Origin: an uncultured Gemmatimonadales bacterium
GTDB taxonomy: Bacteria; Gemmatimonadota; Gemmatimonadetes; Gemmatimonadales; GWC2-71-9
DNA length: 64,000 nucleotides
Direction of reading: 5' to 3'
NCBI GenBank assembly: GCA_947259405.1
Contig: CAMYLY010000004.1
Coordinates: 594,585-658,584 of the forward strand
This document shows, piece after piece, positions 18,396-26,688 of this stretch. The translations under genes were made by a program, and so were the position numbers. The stretch's first letter is position 1; each line of letters begins with the position of its first letter. The notes under the pieces are model-generated. The model had not been told where the DNA came from, searched no databases, and saw only the letters and a list, made by a program, of their open reading frames with translations.

Positions 18396-19193
18396 CTACG
18401 GTTTGTTCCCCAATCGCTCCTCCTGGGCATACCACTTGAAGAACAACACCGACGCGGTACCGAAGATGATGAATCCGCCGGCGATCTTCATGATGATGCC
18501 GGCAAGCTGCTGATCGGCGCGTGTCGAGAACGCACCCACCGGTGGTGCGAGCTCATACAAGGCGTAGATCGGATAATCCGCGAACGTGAGGAACGCTGCA
18601 GGCACAGTGGGAATGAAGATGTTCAAGATGAGAAACAGGATCCTACCTGGGTAGCTCAACGGATTGAGTTCGGGCAACGGCCCAAGTACCTGCCACCAAA
18701 ACACGATTCCGGCAAGCAACCACGCCATATCGATGGTGAACGTGCCGAGCTGTGAGACCTTGAGGCCGTCTACCACGGTCGGAAGATGCGTTCCGAGCAT
18801 CACCACATTGAAGATGGCGAATGCGATGAGTGGCTGTGAGAGAAACGCAACCAGTGATCTGATTGCGCGCGGGGCGATGACGGCGCGGATGGTCTCGCGC
18901 GGCAGGCCGTGAAGCAGGAGCGGCGGTACGACGAACGAATAGAGGATGTACGTTGCGGTGTGAACGCTCAGTAGGTACCCAGCTCCTAAAGGCCCGATAG
19001 GCCAGTCGGATGCCAACCAGAGGACCAAAAGCCCCAGGATGAAATACGGCCGTCGACGAGGTGTTTCGAGGTCGTCTACCGCGCGTACCCCAACCGTGTA
19101 CCCGACGGCGAGTGCCACCACGAACATCCACACGCCCGGGTAGGGTTGCCACGCCCATGTCCATGGGGTGTTCTGCGCAAAACACCAGAACAT
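18396..19193 (-). CDS. ctaG: Cytochrome c oxidase assembly factor CtaG (caa3 type)
   Basis: The 265-residue membrane protein has seven or so hydrophobic segments. Motifs include WQPYPGVW near the start, SDWPIGPLGAGYLLSVHT, HGLPRE in a loop, and PNPLSYPG-like NPLSYPGRI, all typical of the caa3_CtaG family (PF09678), which helps build the CuB centre of the haem-copper oxidase. It lies 109 bp downstream of the SCO-type copper chaperone in the same direction, so both probably serve oxidase metallation. The oxidase structural genes are not in the window. No obvious Shine-Dalgarno precedes 19193, so the start could be further downstream. Confidence 0.88.
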   Translation of the reverse strand: MFWCFAQNTPWTWAWQPYPGVWMFVVALAVGYTVGVRAVDDLETPRRRPYFILGLLVLWLASDWPIGPLGAGYLLSVHTATYILYSFVVPPLLLHGLPRETIRAVIAPRAIRSLVAFLSQPLIAFAIFNVVMLGTHLPTVVDGLKVSQLGTFTIDMAWLLAGIVFWWQVLGPLPELNPLSYPGRILFLILNIFIPTVPAAFLTFADYPIYALYELAPPVGAFSTRADQQLAGIIMKIAGGFIIFGTASVLFFKWYAQEERLGNKP

Positions 19194-19302
19194 GGGCGGT
19201 CAGGTGGTCAAGCGGTGAGACGGTAAGGGCGGCCGGTGCCTATAGCGGGATGCTGGTCGACGTGTCGGGTCACCCAACGGTGCATCCGCTCAACCGGCCT
19301 CG

Positions 19303-19959
19303 CTACCACTTCCCGTTCACCAACCGTGGGATGTCATGGGCCCAATCCTCCTGCCGCGTGCCGAATGGATACATGACGTGGAGCAGGTTGTCGGTAGTGT
19401 AGGCAAGAACTTGCGCGGAATGACCTACTGTGTAGGAGTCATCGTCCCCGTCGACGATCACCGCTGGTGGAAGCCCGATCGACCGCTGGATGACGTTGAC
19501 CGAATCAAGAGGGCCTCGCAGTCCGACAAATGACGGATCGAATGTGTTGAGCCAAGCACGGATGCGGTCGGGCGTGTCCCGATCCGGATCCGTGCTGACG
19601 AACACCACCTTGACCCTACCACTAACCTGAGGATCGAGACGTTTGAGGACGGCGCTGAGATTCGCCATATGCACGGGACAGATATCGGGGCAGTAGGTGT
19701 ATCCGAAGAACAGGAACGTCACGAAGGCTTCGGTTTCAGCCTCGAAATCAAAGGGCCGACCGTCGGTGTCAGTGAGGACGAAGGCTGGCTTCGGCCAGGG
19801 TTCGATCAGGCGAGAGCCTCGGAGATCGGCGGTCGATTGTCGCTCAGGGCTGCAGCCGAAGAAGAGGATTGCCGCAATCAGCCTGAGGGTACCCCATTTG
19901 AGCGCACGCGCGCTTCGTGCCGTCGCCTGTATCAATACGTTGCCCAACTGTCGAACCAT
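19303..19959 (-). CDS. SCO1/SenC family copper chaperone (lipoprotein)
   Basis: The 218-residue product carries the thioredoxin-like SCO fold with the copper-binding motif CPDICP in FGYTYCPDICPVHM and the distal histidine in VGHSAQVLAY. The hydrophobic stretch LRLIAAILFFGCS before the fold suggests a lipoprotein anchor. This family delivers copper to subunit II of cytochrome oxidase. The ATG at 19959 overlaps the end of the pilX-like gene by 28 bp; a TTG start slightly inside is also possible. The same frame stays open to 20835, but that upstream part is antisense-like shadow of the pilus gene. ctaG follows in the same direction. Confidence 0.88.
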   Translation of the reverse strand: MVRQLGNVLIQATARSARALKWGTLRLIAAILFFGCSPERQSTADLRGSRLIEPWPKPAFVLTDTDGRPFDFEAETEAFVTFLFFGYTYCPDICPVHMANLSAVLKRLDPQVSGRVKVVFVSTDPDRDTPDRIRAWLNTFDPSFVGLRGPLDSVNVIQRSIGLPPAVIVDGDDDSYTVGHSAQVLAYTTDNLLHVMYPFGTRQEDWAHDIPRLVNGKW

Positions 19960-20993
19960 GCGTTCGGAATCGCGGCGAATCCGGTCAGCGCTGCCAGCGC
20001 TGCGTCGATGTTGCATGAGTGATATTGAACGGTGAGACTCGTGCCATTGACGCCGATATCGCCGCGAGGAGGATTGGTACCGAGCAGCCGGTTGAGTCCG
20101 GTTGTCAGCTGCCCATACACGAAGGTGAGCGCCGAGTTGAAACGCGCTTGCCCACCAACGATGATGACCCCGTTCCATTGGAACAAGGGACCGGAGAGGT
20201 TGAGGTCGCCGGTGACGATGAGTAAGCCCGTCCCCGTCGTCGATGTCGTACGCACGAGGTCGCCCGATACGAGCTGTGAGGGGTACGTTAGGTCTCCAGG
20301 TTGGAGCGAGGAGTAGTCCGCTTCGAACCCACCGCCCGTGATGGCCATCCAATCGATATTCGTCTGCGCTGCCACGACGGGCTCGTTGTTCGCCTGAATA
20401 ACTGGTGGGCTCCCGTCGATTTCGGGCGGACCTGGAAGCGCCGGCCCGTTTGGAATACGCACGCCGGCACTGCTCGGCTCGACGCCACAGCCATCGGAGC
20501 CATCGATGTCGATGACCCCACTGCCGGCCACGCCCACGCCATTGGCGGCGGTGAAGGCGCTCAACACGTCCATGGTGCCGGTCTGCCATTGGGCAAACTG
20601 CGCCACGGTTCGAGTGGCCTGGGGTTCTGCGCCGAGGGTTGGAATGATATACGTGCCGGTCGAGCGGATGATGAACAGGTGGACGTTGAGGGAATCCGGT
20701 GGACGCTGGACCAGATGCGCGATGACGGTCGCATTGCCACCGATACACGAGGATGAGTTGAAGAAAAGCGTATCGCCATCGTTGGGTGGTATCGCGGCCG
20801 CAGACCAGGTGTCGAGGGAACGCGAAAGACCGCATTGCGCGACGTTCAGCGCGTCGACCATGTCCCCGCTGCTCTCACCCACTCGGCGATCGATCGATAC
20901 TCGCACGAAAATGGCGGCGAGCATGAGCGTGATGATGGATACCACAAAGATCGTCAGTGGCAAGGCGAATCCGTCGTCCGTCGTCAATCGCAT
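19932..20993 (-). CDS. PilX-like minor pilin / pilus assembly protein
   Basis: The 353-residue protein starts with a type IV-pilin-like helix (GFALPLTIFVVSIITLMLAA, about residues 8-28) preceded by a short charged leader. It continues as a Ser/Gly/Thr-rich extracellular domain with a few cysteines. Its position, 3 bp after pilW and behind fimT and pilV, is that of PilX in other species' minor-pilin operons. The classical Glu5 after the cleavage glycine is absent, as is usual in PilX_N proteins. It probably primes pilus or pseudopilus assembly at the inner membrane. Confidence 0.75.
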   Translation of the reverse strand: MRLTTDDGFALPLTIFVVSIITLMLAAIFVRVSIDRRVGESSGDMVDALNVAQCGLSRSLDTWSAAAIPPNDGDTLFFNSSSCIGGNATVIAHLVQRPPDSLNVHLFIIRSTGTYIIPTLGAEPQATRTVAQFAQWQTGTMDVLSAFTAANGVGVAGSGVIDIDGSDGCGVEPSSAGVRIPNGPALPGPPEIDGSPPVIQANNEPVVAAQTNIDWMAITGGGFEADYSSLQPGDLTYPSQLVSGDLVRTTSTTGTGLLIVTGDLNLSGPLFQWNGVIIVGGQARFNSALTFVYGQLTTGLNRLLGTNPPRGDIGVNGTSLTVQYHSCNIDAALAALTGFAAIPNAWFDSWATY

Positions 20994-20996
20994 GGG

Positions 20997-21815
20997 TTAG
21001 TGATGGTTCCGAAATATCACGTGGGTCACGAGGTCAAAGGCATACGGGTCGGTATCGCCGTTAGCCTGACCCTCGCTCTCTCCAATCAAGTGCAGTTCAA
21101 GGCCGCGAAGCGAATCGAGGGAAGCAGGCGGGGACGCGGACGGTACCAGGAGGGGCCCAGTGAGGAACGCGAACCGGGCCGTCGAATCAAACGGTGTCAC
21201 GATCTCCTCCGCGGCTCCGGAGCCAGCGCGTCGCCACAGACCAGTCCGACCCGGTAGGTCGACCGACGGTGCGAACTTGTACGTGATGGCCTCGAACAAG
21301 TAGAAGATCTGTCCCGTATCGGGTCGGGCGGGCGAGGGGACCTGGAGCTCGACCAAGGGTCCGCCAGGCACGACGCGGATGGAATCCGCGTGGCACGAGG
21401 CCGTGTCGGTCGATGTTGTGATCGTCGGGGTCCCGACCCAGAAGCTGTATGCTCCGTTGGCTTCGCGTTTCGCAACGCCCCCCGGAACGGCCATCGCGTA
21501 CGTGAGCGAGTCGGGAGGCATCATCGACGCCACCACGTGACTCGATATGGTCCGGCACCCAATCCCAAATGCGTAAGGGACCCGTACCGTGACGCTTTCT
21601 GGTGCAGCGGCCAGTACGCCGCCATCCGAGACATGTTGGAAATCCACGGACAGCCGGTTGAGCGCGGCTCGCGCAGTTGAGCGCGCCTCCATCATCGCCC
21701 CCTGTCGCGTAACGAATTTCGAGTCGGTGACCAAGAGTTGAAGCAACGCTACACCCAATACCGCTGTGACCGTCAAGGCCACCAGCAACTCTACGAGCGA
21801 GAAGCCGCGGGTCAT
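20997..21815 (-). CDS. Minor type IV pilin PilW-like
   Basis: The 272-residue protein opens with a textbook class III signal: MTRG followed by FSLVELLVALTVTAV, with prepilin peptidase cleavage expected after Gly4 and the conserved Glu5 of the mature chain. Starting at the ATG at 21815 places this signal at the N-terminus, and the codon overlaps the pilV stop as ATGA. The rest is a globular pilin head. The gene order fimT-pilV-pilW-pilX-like supports PilW as the name. Upstream in-frame extensions to 22040 lie inside pilV and are rejected. Confidence 0.88.
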   Translation of the reverse strand: MTRGFSLVELLVALTVTAVLGVALLQLLVTDSKFVTRQGAMMEARSTARAALNRLSVDFQHVSDGGVLAAAPESVTVRVPYAFGIGCRTISSHVVASMMPPDSLTYAMAVPGGVAKREANGAYSFWVGTPTITTSTDTASCHADSIRVVPGGPLVELQVPSPARPDTGQIFYLFEAITYKFAPSVDLPGRTGLWRRAGSGAAEEIVTPFDSTARFAFLTGPLLVPSASPPASLDSLRGLELHLIGESEGQANGDTDPYAFDLVTHVIFRNHH

Positions 21816-22222
21816 TTGAACGGGCTCGTCGAACGAATGCGGTGTCGGGTCACGACCACGGTATCTGGCATGACGACGATGGCACCGGTCGGGTTGATCG
21901 AAATCGTCAGAATCCGCAGCTGAGCTGTTCCGGATACGGTCGTACAGCGGTCGTATGCAAACGGCCCGATCGCATCCGAAAAGCACGGGGGAGCCCAGGA
22001 TGGGCTTCCAACCGTGTCCCAGGGAAGCGCTTCGCCCCACGCGACCGCCTTCCGTGCAGCGGCATTTCGGTAGGCGACCGATGACGAGACTCCGGTATGG
22101 CGCGCGACGGAGTACATCAGGCCACCAAGCGTGATGAGCACGGTCGCCAGAATGGTCAACGCGATCATCACCTCGATGAGCGAGGTACCCAACCGGGTAC
22201 GGAGACTAGGGCCGCAACACAC
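21812..22222 (-). CDS. Minor type IV pilin PilV-like
   Basis: The product has 136 residues from a GTG start (22222). A prepilin signal is seen as RTRLG followed by TSLIEVMIALTILATVL, with the mature-chain Glu5. The small C-terminal domain contains two cysteines (CFS and RCT) that could form the pilin disulfide. It overlaps the fimT stop by 17 bp and the pilW start by 4 bp, so the four pilin genes are very likely co-translated. Confidence 0.85.
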   Translation of the reverse strand: MCCGPSLRTRLGTSLIEVMIALTILATVLITLGGLMYSVARHTGVSSSVAYRNAAARKAVAWGEALPWDTVGSPSWAPPCFSDAIGPFAYDRCTTVSGTAQLRILTISINPTGAIVVMPDTVVVTRHRIRSTSPFK

Positions 22223-22667
22223 GGATCTGCCCGGCGCTCGAGATCCGCACCTGACGGACGACGGTGTCGATCGTGATGGAGAAGGTCGTCGTCTGGGTAA
22301 CGACGCCGTTCGGAAAGATCTCGACGCTGTTTGACGGCGAGGCGGTCAGGGCATCGGCAGAATAGTCCGTGTCTGACCCGACGAAGCGCTGCCGATAGAT
22401 CGCAGTGCTGTCGACGCGGTTTCGAATGAGATAGGCTTGTGAGGCAGGGACGACAATGAAGACCACTGGCTGCCGCACCCGCGCAGCCATCAGCTGCGCA
22501 TACTGGAGGTCGCCAGCCATGACGCTCGCGACGCGCCGTATCTTGGCGCGCTCGAGAGCAGGGCCCATTCTCCACATCGCCAAGACGACCAGCAGTCCCA
22601 TCAGCGAAACGCCATAGAAGATCTCTATGATGGTGAAGCCCGTCGTCCGCTTGAGTCCTCGGCGCAT
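22206..22667 (-). CDS. GspH/FimT family pseudopilin
   Basis: The 153-residue protein has the processing site TTG followed by FTIIEIFYGVSLMGLLVVLA, with Glu5 kept, and a GspH-type head (VASVMAGDLQYAQLMAARVRQPV). The start at 22667 is supported by AGGGG about 5 nt upstream and leaves a normal short leader; the frame is open to 22712. It is the first gene of the minor-pilin operon. Pilin secretion ATPase and pore genes are not in this window. Confidence 0.87.
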   Translation of the reverse strand: MRRGLKRTTGFTIIEIFYGVSLMGLLVVLAMWRMGPALERAKIRRVASVMAGDLQYAQLMAARVRQPVVFIVVPASQAYLIRNRVDSTAIYRQRFVGSDTDYSADALTASPSNSVEIFPNGVVTQTTTFSITIDTVVRQVRISSAGQIRVLRP

Positions 22668-22728
22668 AGGACCCCTAAAGTAATCCGATGTACCGGATCC
22701 CGTGCAAATCACTGACCCAAGTCATGCT

Positions 22729-22751
22729 GGAGGCCTTGTACCGCCCTACCG
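22729..22751. repeat. Second copy of the AGGCC-TGT-CCGCCCTACCG repeat
   Basis: GGAGGCCTTGTA followed by CCGCCCTACCG matches 18369-18393 except for a short variable linker. It lies in the gap between the fimT start and the ALDH16 stop. Here no left arm is present, so it cannot form the same hairpin. It appears to be a short dispersed intergenic repeat. Confidence 0.5.
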
Positions 22752-22753
22752 CT

Positions 22754-25147
22754 CTATTCTCCGTACGGCACCCAGATGTTCTTCACTTGGGTGGCCTCGC
22801 GCAGAAACTCCTCACCCTCGGCCTGGCGTTCCTCGAACCAGTTGCGCCTTCGCCCGTAGTTCACCCAGGTGCGCTTCATGTTGCCTACGGATGCTCGCTC
22901 CACCTCGGTGCTCCCGTCGGTGGATCCGAAGTACCACACCGCGTCGACGCCGTCGTGTTCCGCCAGTACCGGAGTCAATTCGTCACGTTGTCCGGTCACG
23001 ATGTTGATGACACCCGCCGGGACGTCAGATGTCTCGAACACCTGGTAGAGATCGGTGGCTATTAAAGGCCACGGCTCGGACGGAACGGCGACGACGGTGT
23101 TACCGATCGCGATGGCCGGTGCGACGAGTGAAATGAACCCAAGGAGCGGAGCCTCATCGGGTGCAACGACCCCCATGATACCGATGGGTTCCGGCATCGC
23201 GAGCGTGACGTTCCGGAATGGCGTATGGTGAACGTGGCCATCCCATTTGTCGGCCCACGCCGCGTAGGTAAAGAGCCTGCGCACGGCGGTGTCGAACTCG
23301 CGTTGGGCTTCCGTTGTCGACGTGCCGGTAAGATCGACAAGGCGTGCCGCGAAGTCTGACGCTCGTTGAGCGAGGTTCTCCGCCACGTAGTAAAGCACCT
23401 GCGCCCGAAGGTGCGATGTCTGCGTACCCCACGACGCTGCGAGACGGGCTGCCTCTACCGCGTTGCGGATGTCCTTCCGGTTGCCGCTCCCGACTTCGCC
23501 AATCTGGCGGCCGTCTGTCGCATAGACAGGCAGGCTGTACCCGCCATCTGGCCGTGTCTGCCTTCCACCGATATAGAGCTTTGCCGTGCGGTCGATCGGG
23601 GGCGTGCCATCACTCGTCCTGACCCGCGGTTCGGCGGGCTCCGGCCGAATCGGGTCCTGTCCAACCGGGAGATCGTGCTCCCAACTCGGTCGCACGTACT
23701 CCCACAGACCTTCTAATCCACCCTCGCGTCCGAACCCGCTCTCCCGATAGCCGCCAAACCCCGAGGCGGCGTCGAACATGTTGGTGCAGTTGATCCAAAC
23801 GGTGCCGGCCTTCACGCGTCGCGCGATGTCGAGCGCCAGATTGATGTTCTCGGACCAGACGCTGGCGGCGAGACCGTATCGCGTGTTGTTCGCGAGCGCG
23901 ACCGCCTCGTCCGGGGTGCGGAACGTCATCAATACCACAACGGGCCCGAAGATCTCCACTTGGGCAATGGTTGCCGCTGGTCCCACGTCGGTGCAGAGCG
24001 TGGGCGGGTAGAAGAACCCTTCTCGCGGCACGCTCCATGACGGCTGCCAAATCGATGCACCCTCTGCCTCGCCCTGTCGCACGAGCTGCTGGATCTTCTC
24101 CAGCTGCACGGGTGCGACGATTGCGCCCATGTCGACCGCCTTGTCGAGCGGATCTCCGATGCGAAGGGTTTCCATGCGCGCCTTGAGCTTGGCCACGAGG
24201 TCGTCTGCTGTTCCCTCCTGCACGAGAATGCGTGACCCAGCGCAGCAGACCTGTCCCTGGTTGAACCAGATCGCGTCCACGACACCCTCGACGACCGAGT
24301 CGAGATCCGAGTCGTCGAATACCAAGAAGGGCGATTTGCCCCCGAGTTCGAGCGACAGGCGCTTGCCGGTCCCGGCGGTTGCCTCTCGAATGATTCGTCC
24401 GACTTCGGTCGACCCCGTAAATGCAATCTTGTCGACCCTGGGGTGCTGCACGAGAAGTTCTCCGGCGCGCCCATCGCCTGTGACGATGTTCACCACCCCC
24501 GCCGGCAGACCGACCTCACCACACACATCGGCGAAGAGAAGGCTTGTCAGGGGCGTGAACTCGGCGGGCTTCAGCACGACGGTGTTACCCATGGCGATTG
24601 CTGGGGCGATCTTCCATGCGAGCATCAAGAGTGGGAAATTCCATGGAATGATCTGGCCGATCACGCCGACGGGTTCGTATCCGGCAAGTCGCGTGGACAT
24701 CAACTCGGCCCACCCGGCGTGGTGGTAGAAGTGCCGAGCGACCAATGGAATGTCTATGTCGCGCGATTCACGAATCGGTTTGCCATTGTCGACCGATTCA
24801 AGCACCGAAAACAGTCGCGAGTGCTTCTGGATGTGCCGGGCGATTGCGTACATGTAACGAGCGCGGGCATGGCCCGGAAGCGCCTTCCAAGCGGGAAGTG
24901 CGCCCTCCGCGGCCTTGACCGCCGCGTCCATATCGTCTGACTCTGCCTGCGCGACTCTGGCGAGCGAGCCGCCGGTCGATGGATTGATAACATCGAAGTG
25001 CCGTTTGCTTACCGGCTCCCGCCATTCACCGCCGATGAAGAGGCCGAAAGTCCGCTTGCGAGTTTCGAGCCACTGTTCGGCGAGTGCCGCACTCTCTGGT
25101 GCTGGCCCATACTCCATCGTCTCGAGAATGTCGGCGACCTTCGACAT
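22754..25147 (-). CDS. ALDH16-type aldehyde dehydrogenase (catalytic plus pseudo-domain)
   Basis: The 797-residue protein contains two ALDH folds. The first (about 30-490) is complete: VIGQIIPWNFPLLM, the nucleotide-site GSTEVGRI, the general base in LELGGKSPFLVF, and the active cysteine in NQGQVCCAGSR. The second (about 515-780) keeps scaffold motifs such as MGVVAPDEAPLLG but I see no catalytic cysteine. This architecture is that of ALDH16; bacterial members are active while the animal protein has lost the cysteine. It is translated 3 bp after deoC, so the substrate is plausibly acetaldehyde or glyceraldehyde 3-phosphate released from deoxyribose 5-phosphate. Confidence 0.92.
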   Translation of the reverse strand: MSKVADILETMEYGPAPESAALAEQWLETRKRTFGLFIGGEWREPVSKRHFDVINPSTGGSLARVAQAESDDMDAAVKAAEGALPAWKALPGHARARYMYAIARHIQKHSRLFSVLESVDNGKPIRESRDIDIPLVARHFYHHAGWAELMSTRLAGYEPVGVIGQIIPWNFPLLMLAWKIAPAIAMGNTVVLKPAEFTPLTSLLFADVCGEVGLPAGVVNIVTGDGRAGELLVQHPRVDKIAFTGSTEVGRIIREATAGTGKRLSLELGGKSPFLVFDDSDLDSVVEGVVDAIWFNQGQVCCAGSRILVQEGTADDLVAKLKARMETLRIGDPLDKAVDMGAIVAPVQLEKIQQLVRQGEAEGASIWQPSWSVPREGFFYPPTLCTDVGPAATIAQVEIFGPVVVLMTFRTPDEAVALANNTRYGLAASVWSENINLALDIARRVKAGTVWINCTNMFDAASGFGGYRESGFGREGGLEGLWEYVRPSWEHDLPVGQDPIRPEPAEPRVRTSDGTPPIDRTAKLYIGGRQTRPDGGYSLPVYATDGRQIGEVGSGNRKDIRNAVEAARLAASWGTQTSHLRAQVLYYVAENLAQRASDFAARLVDLTGTSTTEAQREFDTAVRRLFTYAAWADKWDGHVHHTPFRNVTLAMPEPIGIMGVVAPDEAPLLGFISLVAPAIAIGNTVVAVPSEPWPLIATDLYQVFETSDVPAGVINIVTGQRDELTPVLAEHDGVDAVWYFGSTDGSTEVERASVGNMKRTWVNYGRRRNWFEERQAEGEEFLREATQVKNIWVPYGE

Positions 25148-25150
25148 CGG

Positions 25151-26164
25151 TCAGGCCATCGGGTGTCGAAAGTAGGCTGAGTACCGACCGGTGACGAAAT
25201 GCTCCAGCTGACGCTCGATATCGGCCAACAGCGAGCTGGCGCCGAAGCGGAACAGGGCCGGCGACAGCCACCGGCTGCCGAGTTCGTCCTTGATGAGCAG
25301 GAGCCAGTCCAGGGCCTGCTTCGCCTGCCGAATGCCACCGGCCGGTTTGAGGCCGACAGCGGACCCCGTCCGCTCGTGGTATTGTCGGATGGCCCTTGCC
25401 ATCACGAGTCCAACTGGAAGCGTGGCATTCACGCTTTCCTTGCCCGTGGACGTCTTGATGAAATCGGCGCCCGCCATCATGCAGACGAGACTGGCCTTCG
25501 CGACGTTTCGCAGCGTTCCCAGCTCTCCCGTGGCGAGGATCGTCTTGAGGTGCGCGGGGCCGGAGGTATCCCTGAACGTCTTGACCTCGTCGAACAGTGC
25601 TTGCCAGTTGCCCGTCAGGACATGAGAGCGCGTAATGACGATGTCGATCTCACGAGCGCCGCCCTCGACGGATGCGCGAATCTCTTCGACACGCTGCGCG
25701 AACGGGCCCAGTCCGGCGGGAAATCCCGTGGACACTGCCGCCACCGGGATGCCTGTGCCGCGGAGTGCCTCGATGGCCGTTGACAGGAAGTGATGATAGA
25801 CGCATACGGCGGCAACGTGCGTGGCGCGATCGGCGACGCCGAGCGCATCCAGAAGATCGTGCCTCACAGGTTGGCGGGCCTTCGCGCACAGCCGTTCGAT
25901 CGTTCCCGGCGTGTCGTTTCCGGAGAGGCTGGTGAGATCAAGGCAACTAACGGCTTTGAGCAGCCAGGCGGCCTGCCAGTCCTTCTTGACCGAGCGCCGG
26001 CGCGGAAGCGTGGCGGCCCGCCGTTCGACGGCGCTGCGGTTGACGCGCGCGAGGCGAATCCACGCGGGATCGAATGGCGTCCCAGGATTGCGCTGCTCTG
26101 CTGCGTGCGCCTCGGTGCGTGGCACCGGCGGCGTGTGACGGCGGGTGTCTTTGGCGATGCTCAT
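25151..26164 (-). CDS. deoC: Deoxyribose-phosphate aldolase, animal-like long form
   Basis: The 337-residue class I aldolase has the Schiff-base lysine in FIKTSTGKESVN, the second active-site lysine in GLKPAGGIR, and AAVCVYH near the first strand. Long stretches (VKKDWQAAWLLKAV, HLKTILATGELGTL, VTGRYSAYF) closely resemble vertebrate DERA and not the E. coli enzyme. The reaction is 2-deoxyribose 5-phosphate to acetaldehyde plus glyceraldehyde 3-phosphate. A GTG at 26203 would add 13 residues; I prefer the ATG at 26164. The gene precedes the ALDH16 gene by 3 bp, pairing aldolase with aldehyde oxidation. Confidence 0.93.
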   Translation of the reverse strand: MSIAKDTRRHTPPVPRTEAHAAEQRNPGTPFDPAWIRLARVNRSAVERRAATLPRRRSVKKDWQAAWLLKAVSCLDLTSLSGNDTPGTIERLCAKARQPVRHDLLDALGVADRATHVAAVCVYHHFLSTAIEALRGTGIPVAAVSTGFPAGLGPFAQRVEEIRASVEGGAREIDIVITRSHVLTGNWQALFDEVKTFRDTSGPAHLKTILATGELGTLRNVAKASLVCMMAGADFIKTSTGKESVNATLPVGLVMARAIRQYHERTGSAVGLKPAGGIRQAKQALDWLLLIKDELGSRWLSPALFRFGASSLLADIERQLEHFVTGRYSAYFRHPMA

Positions 26165-26224
26165 CGTGTGGTCAAGATACGAGTCAAGGGTGGTCACCGC
26201 CACGGAGCGCCAGGTCGGAGAAGT

Positions 26225-26359
26225 CTATCCGGGGAGAATGAGGACGACCACGAGTAGCGCGATGGCAACAAGGGCGGCCTGCATCTTCAGCTCGCGAGCC
26301 TGAGCTTTCAGTCGGTTCCGCGCGGCGACGTCTTCGATCGTCTCCACGCCACTGTCCAT
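26225..26359 (-). CDS. Tiny tail-anchored membrane protein (44 aa)
   Basis: The ATG at 26359 opens a 44-residue frame: an acidic then basic N-terminal helix (VETIEDVAARNRLKAQAREL), followed by one hydrophobic helix (about 28-43, ALVAIALLVVVLIL) and Pro-Gly-stop. It lies between the 68-residue membrane protein and deoC in the same direction, in a gap that otherwise has no explanation. No strong Shine-Dalgarno is seen. The helix pattern argues for a real gene, but length alone does not exclude chance. Confidence 0.5.
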   Translation of the reverse strand: MDSGVETIEDVAARNRLKAQARELKMQAALVAIALLVVVLILPG

Positions 26360-26389
26360 GTTGCGCGCACCGCGCGCAGCGAGGCCCAC

Positions 26390-26596
26390 TCACGTTTTCG
26401 TGCCGGCTTGCAGCAGGCCCATCATACCGGTAAAGAACGGCAGAACCGCAATGACTCGCCACCACTTGCTCCAGCCAAACAACATCTGTCCGGCGACGAT
26501 CATCAATCCGGCAGCCAACATCACCGCACCGCCCGTGAGTCTGCGCCGCGCCTCCCGCGGCCCAATGTTGGTTTCACGAATCTGGTCACCTGCCAT
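26390..26596 (-). CDS. Small two-helix membrane protein (68 aa)
   Basis: The start at 26596 is set by AAGGAG 6 nt upstream; the frame is open further but without a site. The product has a polar N-terminus ending in a basic stretch (REARRRLTGG), then two hydrophobic helices (about 23-40 and 47-62) with a Trp-rich turn (GWSKWWRV). I do not recognise a named family. It is divergent from the DUF2911 gene and heads the direction that leads into deoC. Confidence 0.7.
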   Translation of the reverse strand: MAGDQIRETNIGPREARRRLTGGAVMLAAGLMIVAGQMLFGWSKWWRVIAVLPFFTGMMGLLQAGTKT

Positions 26597-26602
26597 GCGT
26601 GG

Positions 26603-26608
26603 CTCCTT
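26603..26608 (-). promoter_or_regulatory. Ribosome binding site fixing the 68-aa protein start
   Basis: The minus strand reads AAGGAG with 6 nt to the ATG at 26596. The two earlier in-frame start codons (26614 and 26662) lack a comparable site. Confidence 0.7.
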
Positions 26609-26674
26609 CGACATGTACGCGTTTGCGGATGCGTCAAGGTACATTAATCCTACATTCACCAAGATATCTCGAAC

Positions 26675-26680
26675 AAGGAG
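26675..26680 (+). promoter_or_regulatory. Ribosome binding site fixing the DUF2911 gene start
   Basis: AAGGAG stands 8 nt before the ATG at 26689. This selects that ATG over the upstream in-frame start at 26599, which would overlap the divergent 68-aa gene's own leader. Confidence 0.7.
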
Positions 26681-26688
26681 CTCGACCT

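Noticed and set aside
19960..20835. A 510-codon frame joining the SCO protein with a long upstream part
   Set aside because: The upstream 292 codons are Arg-rich shadow of the pilX-like gene with no domain.
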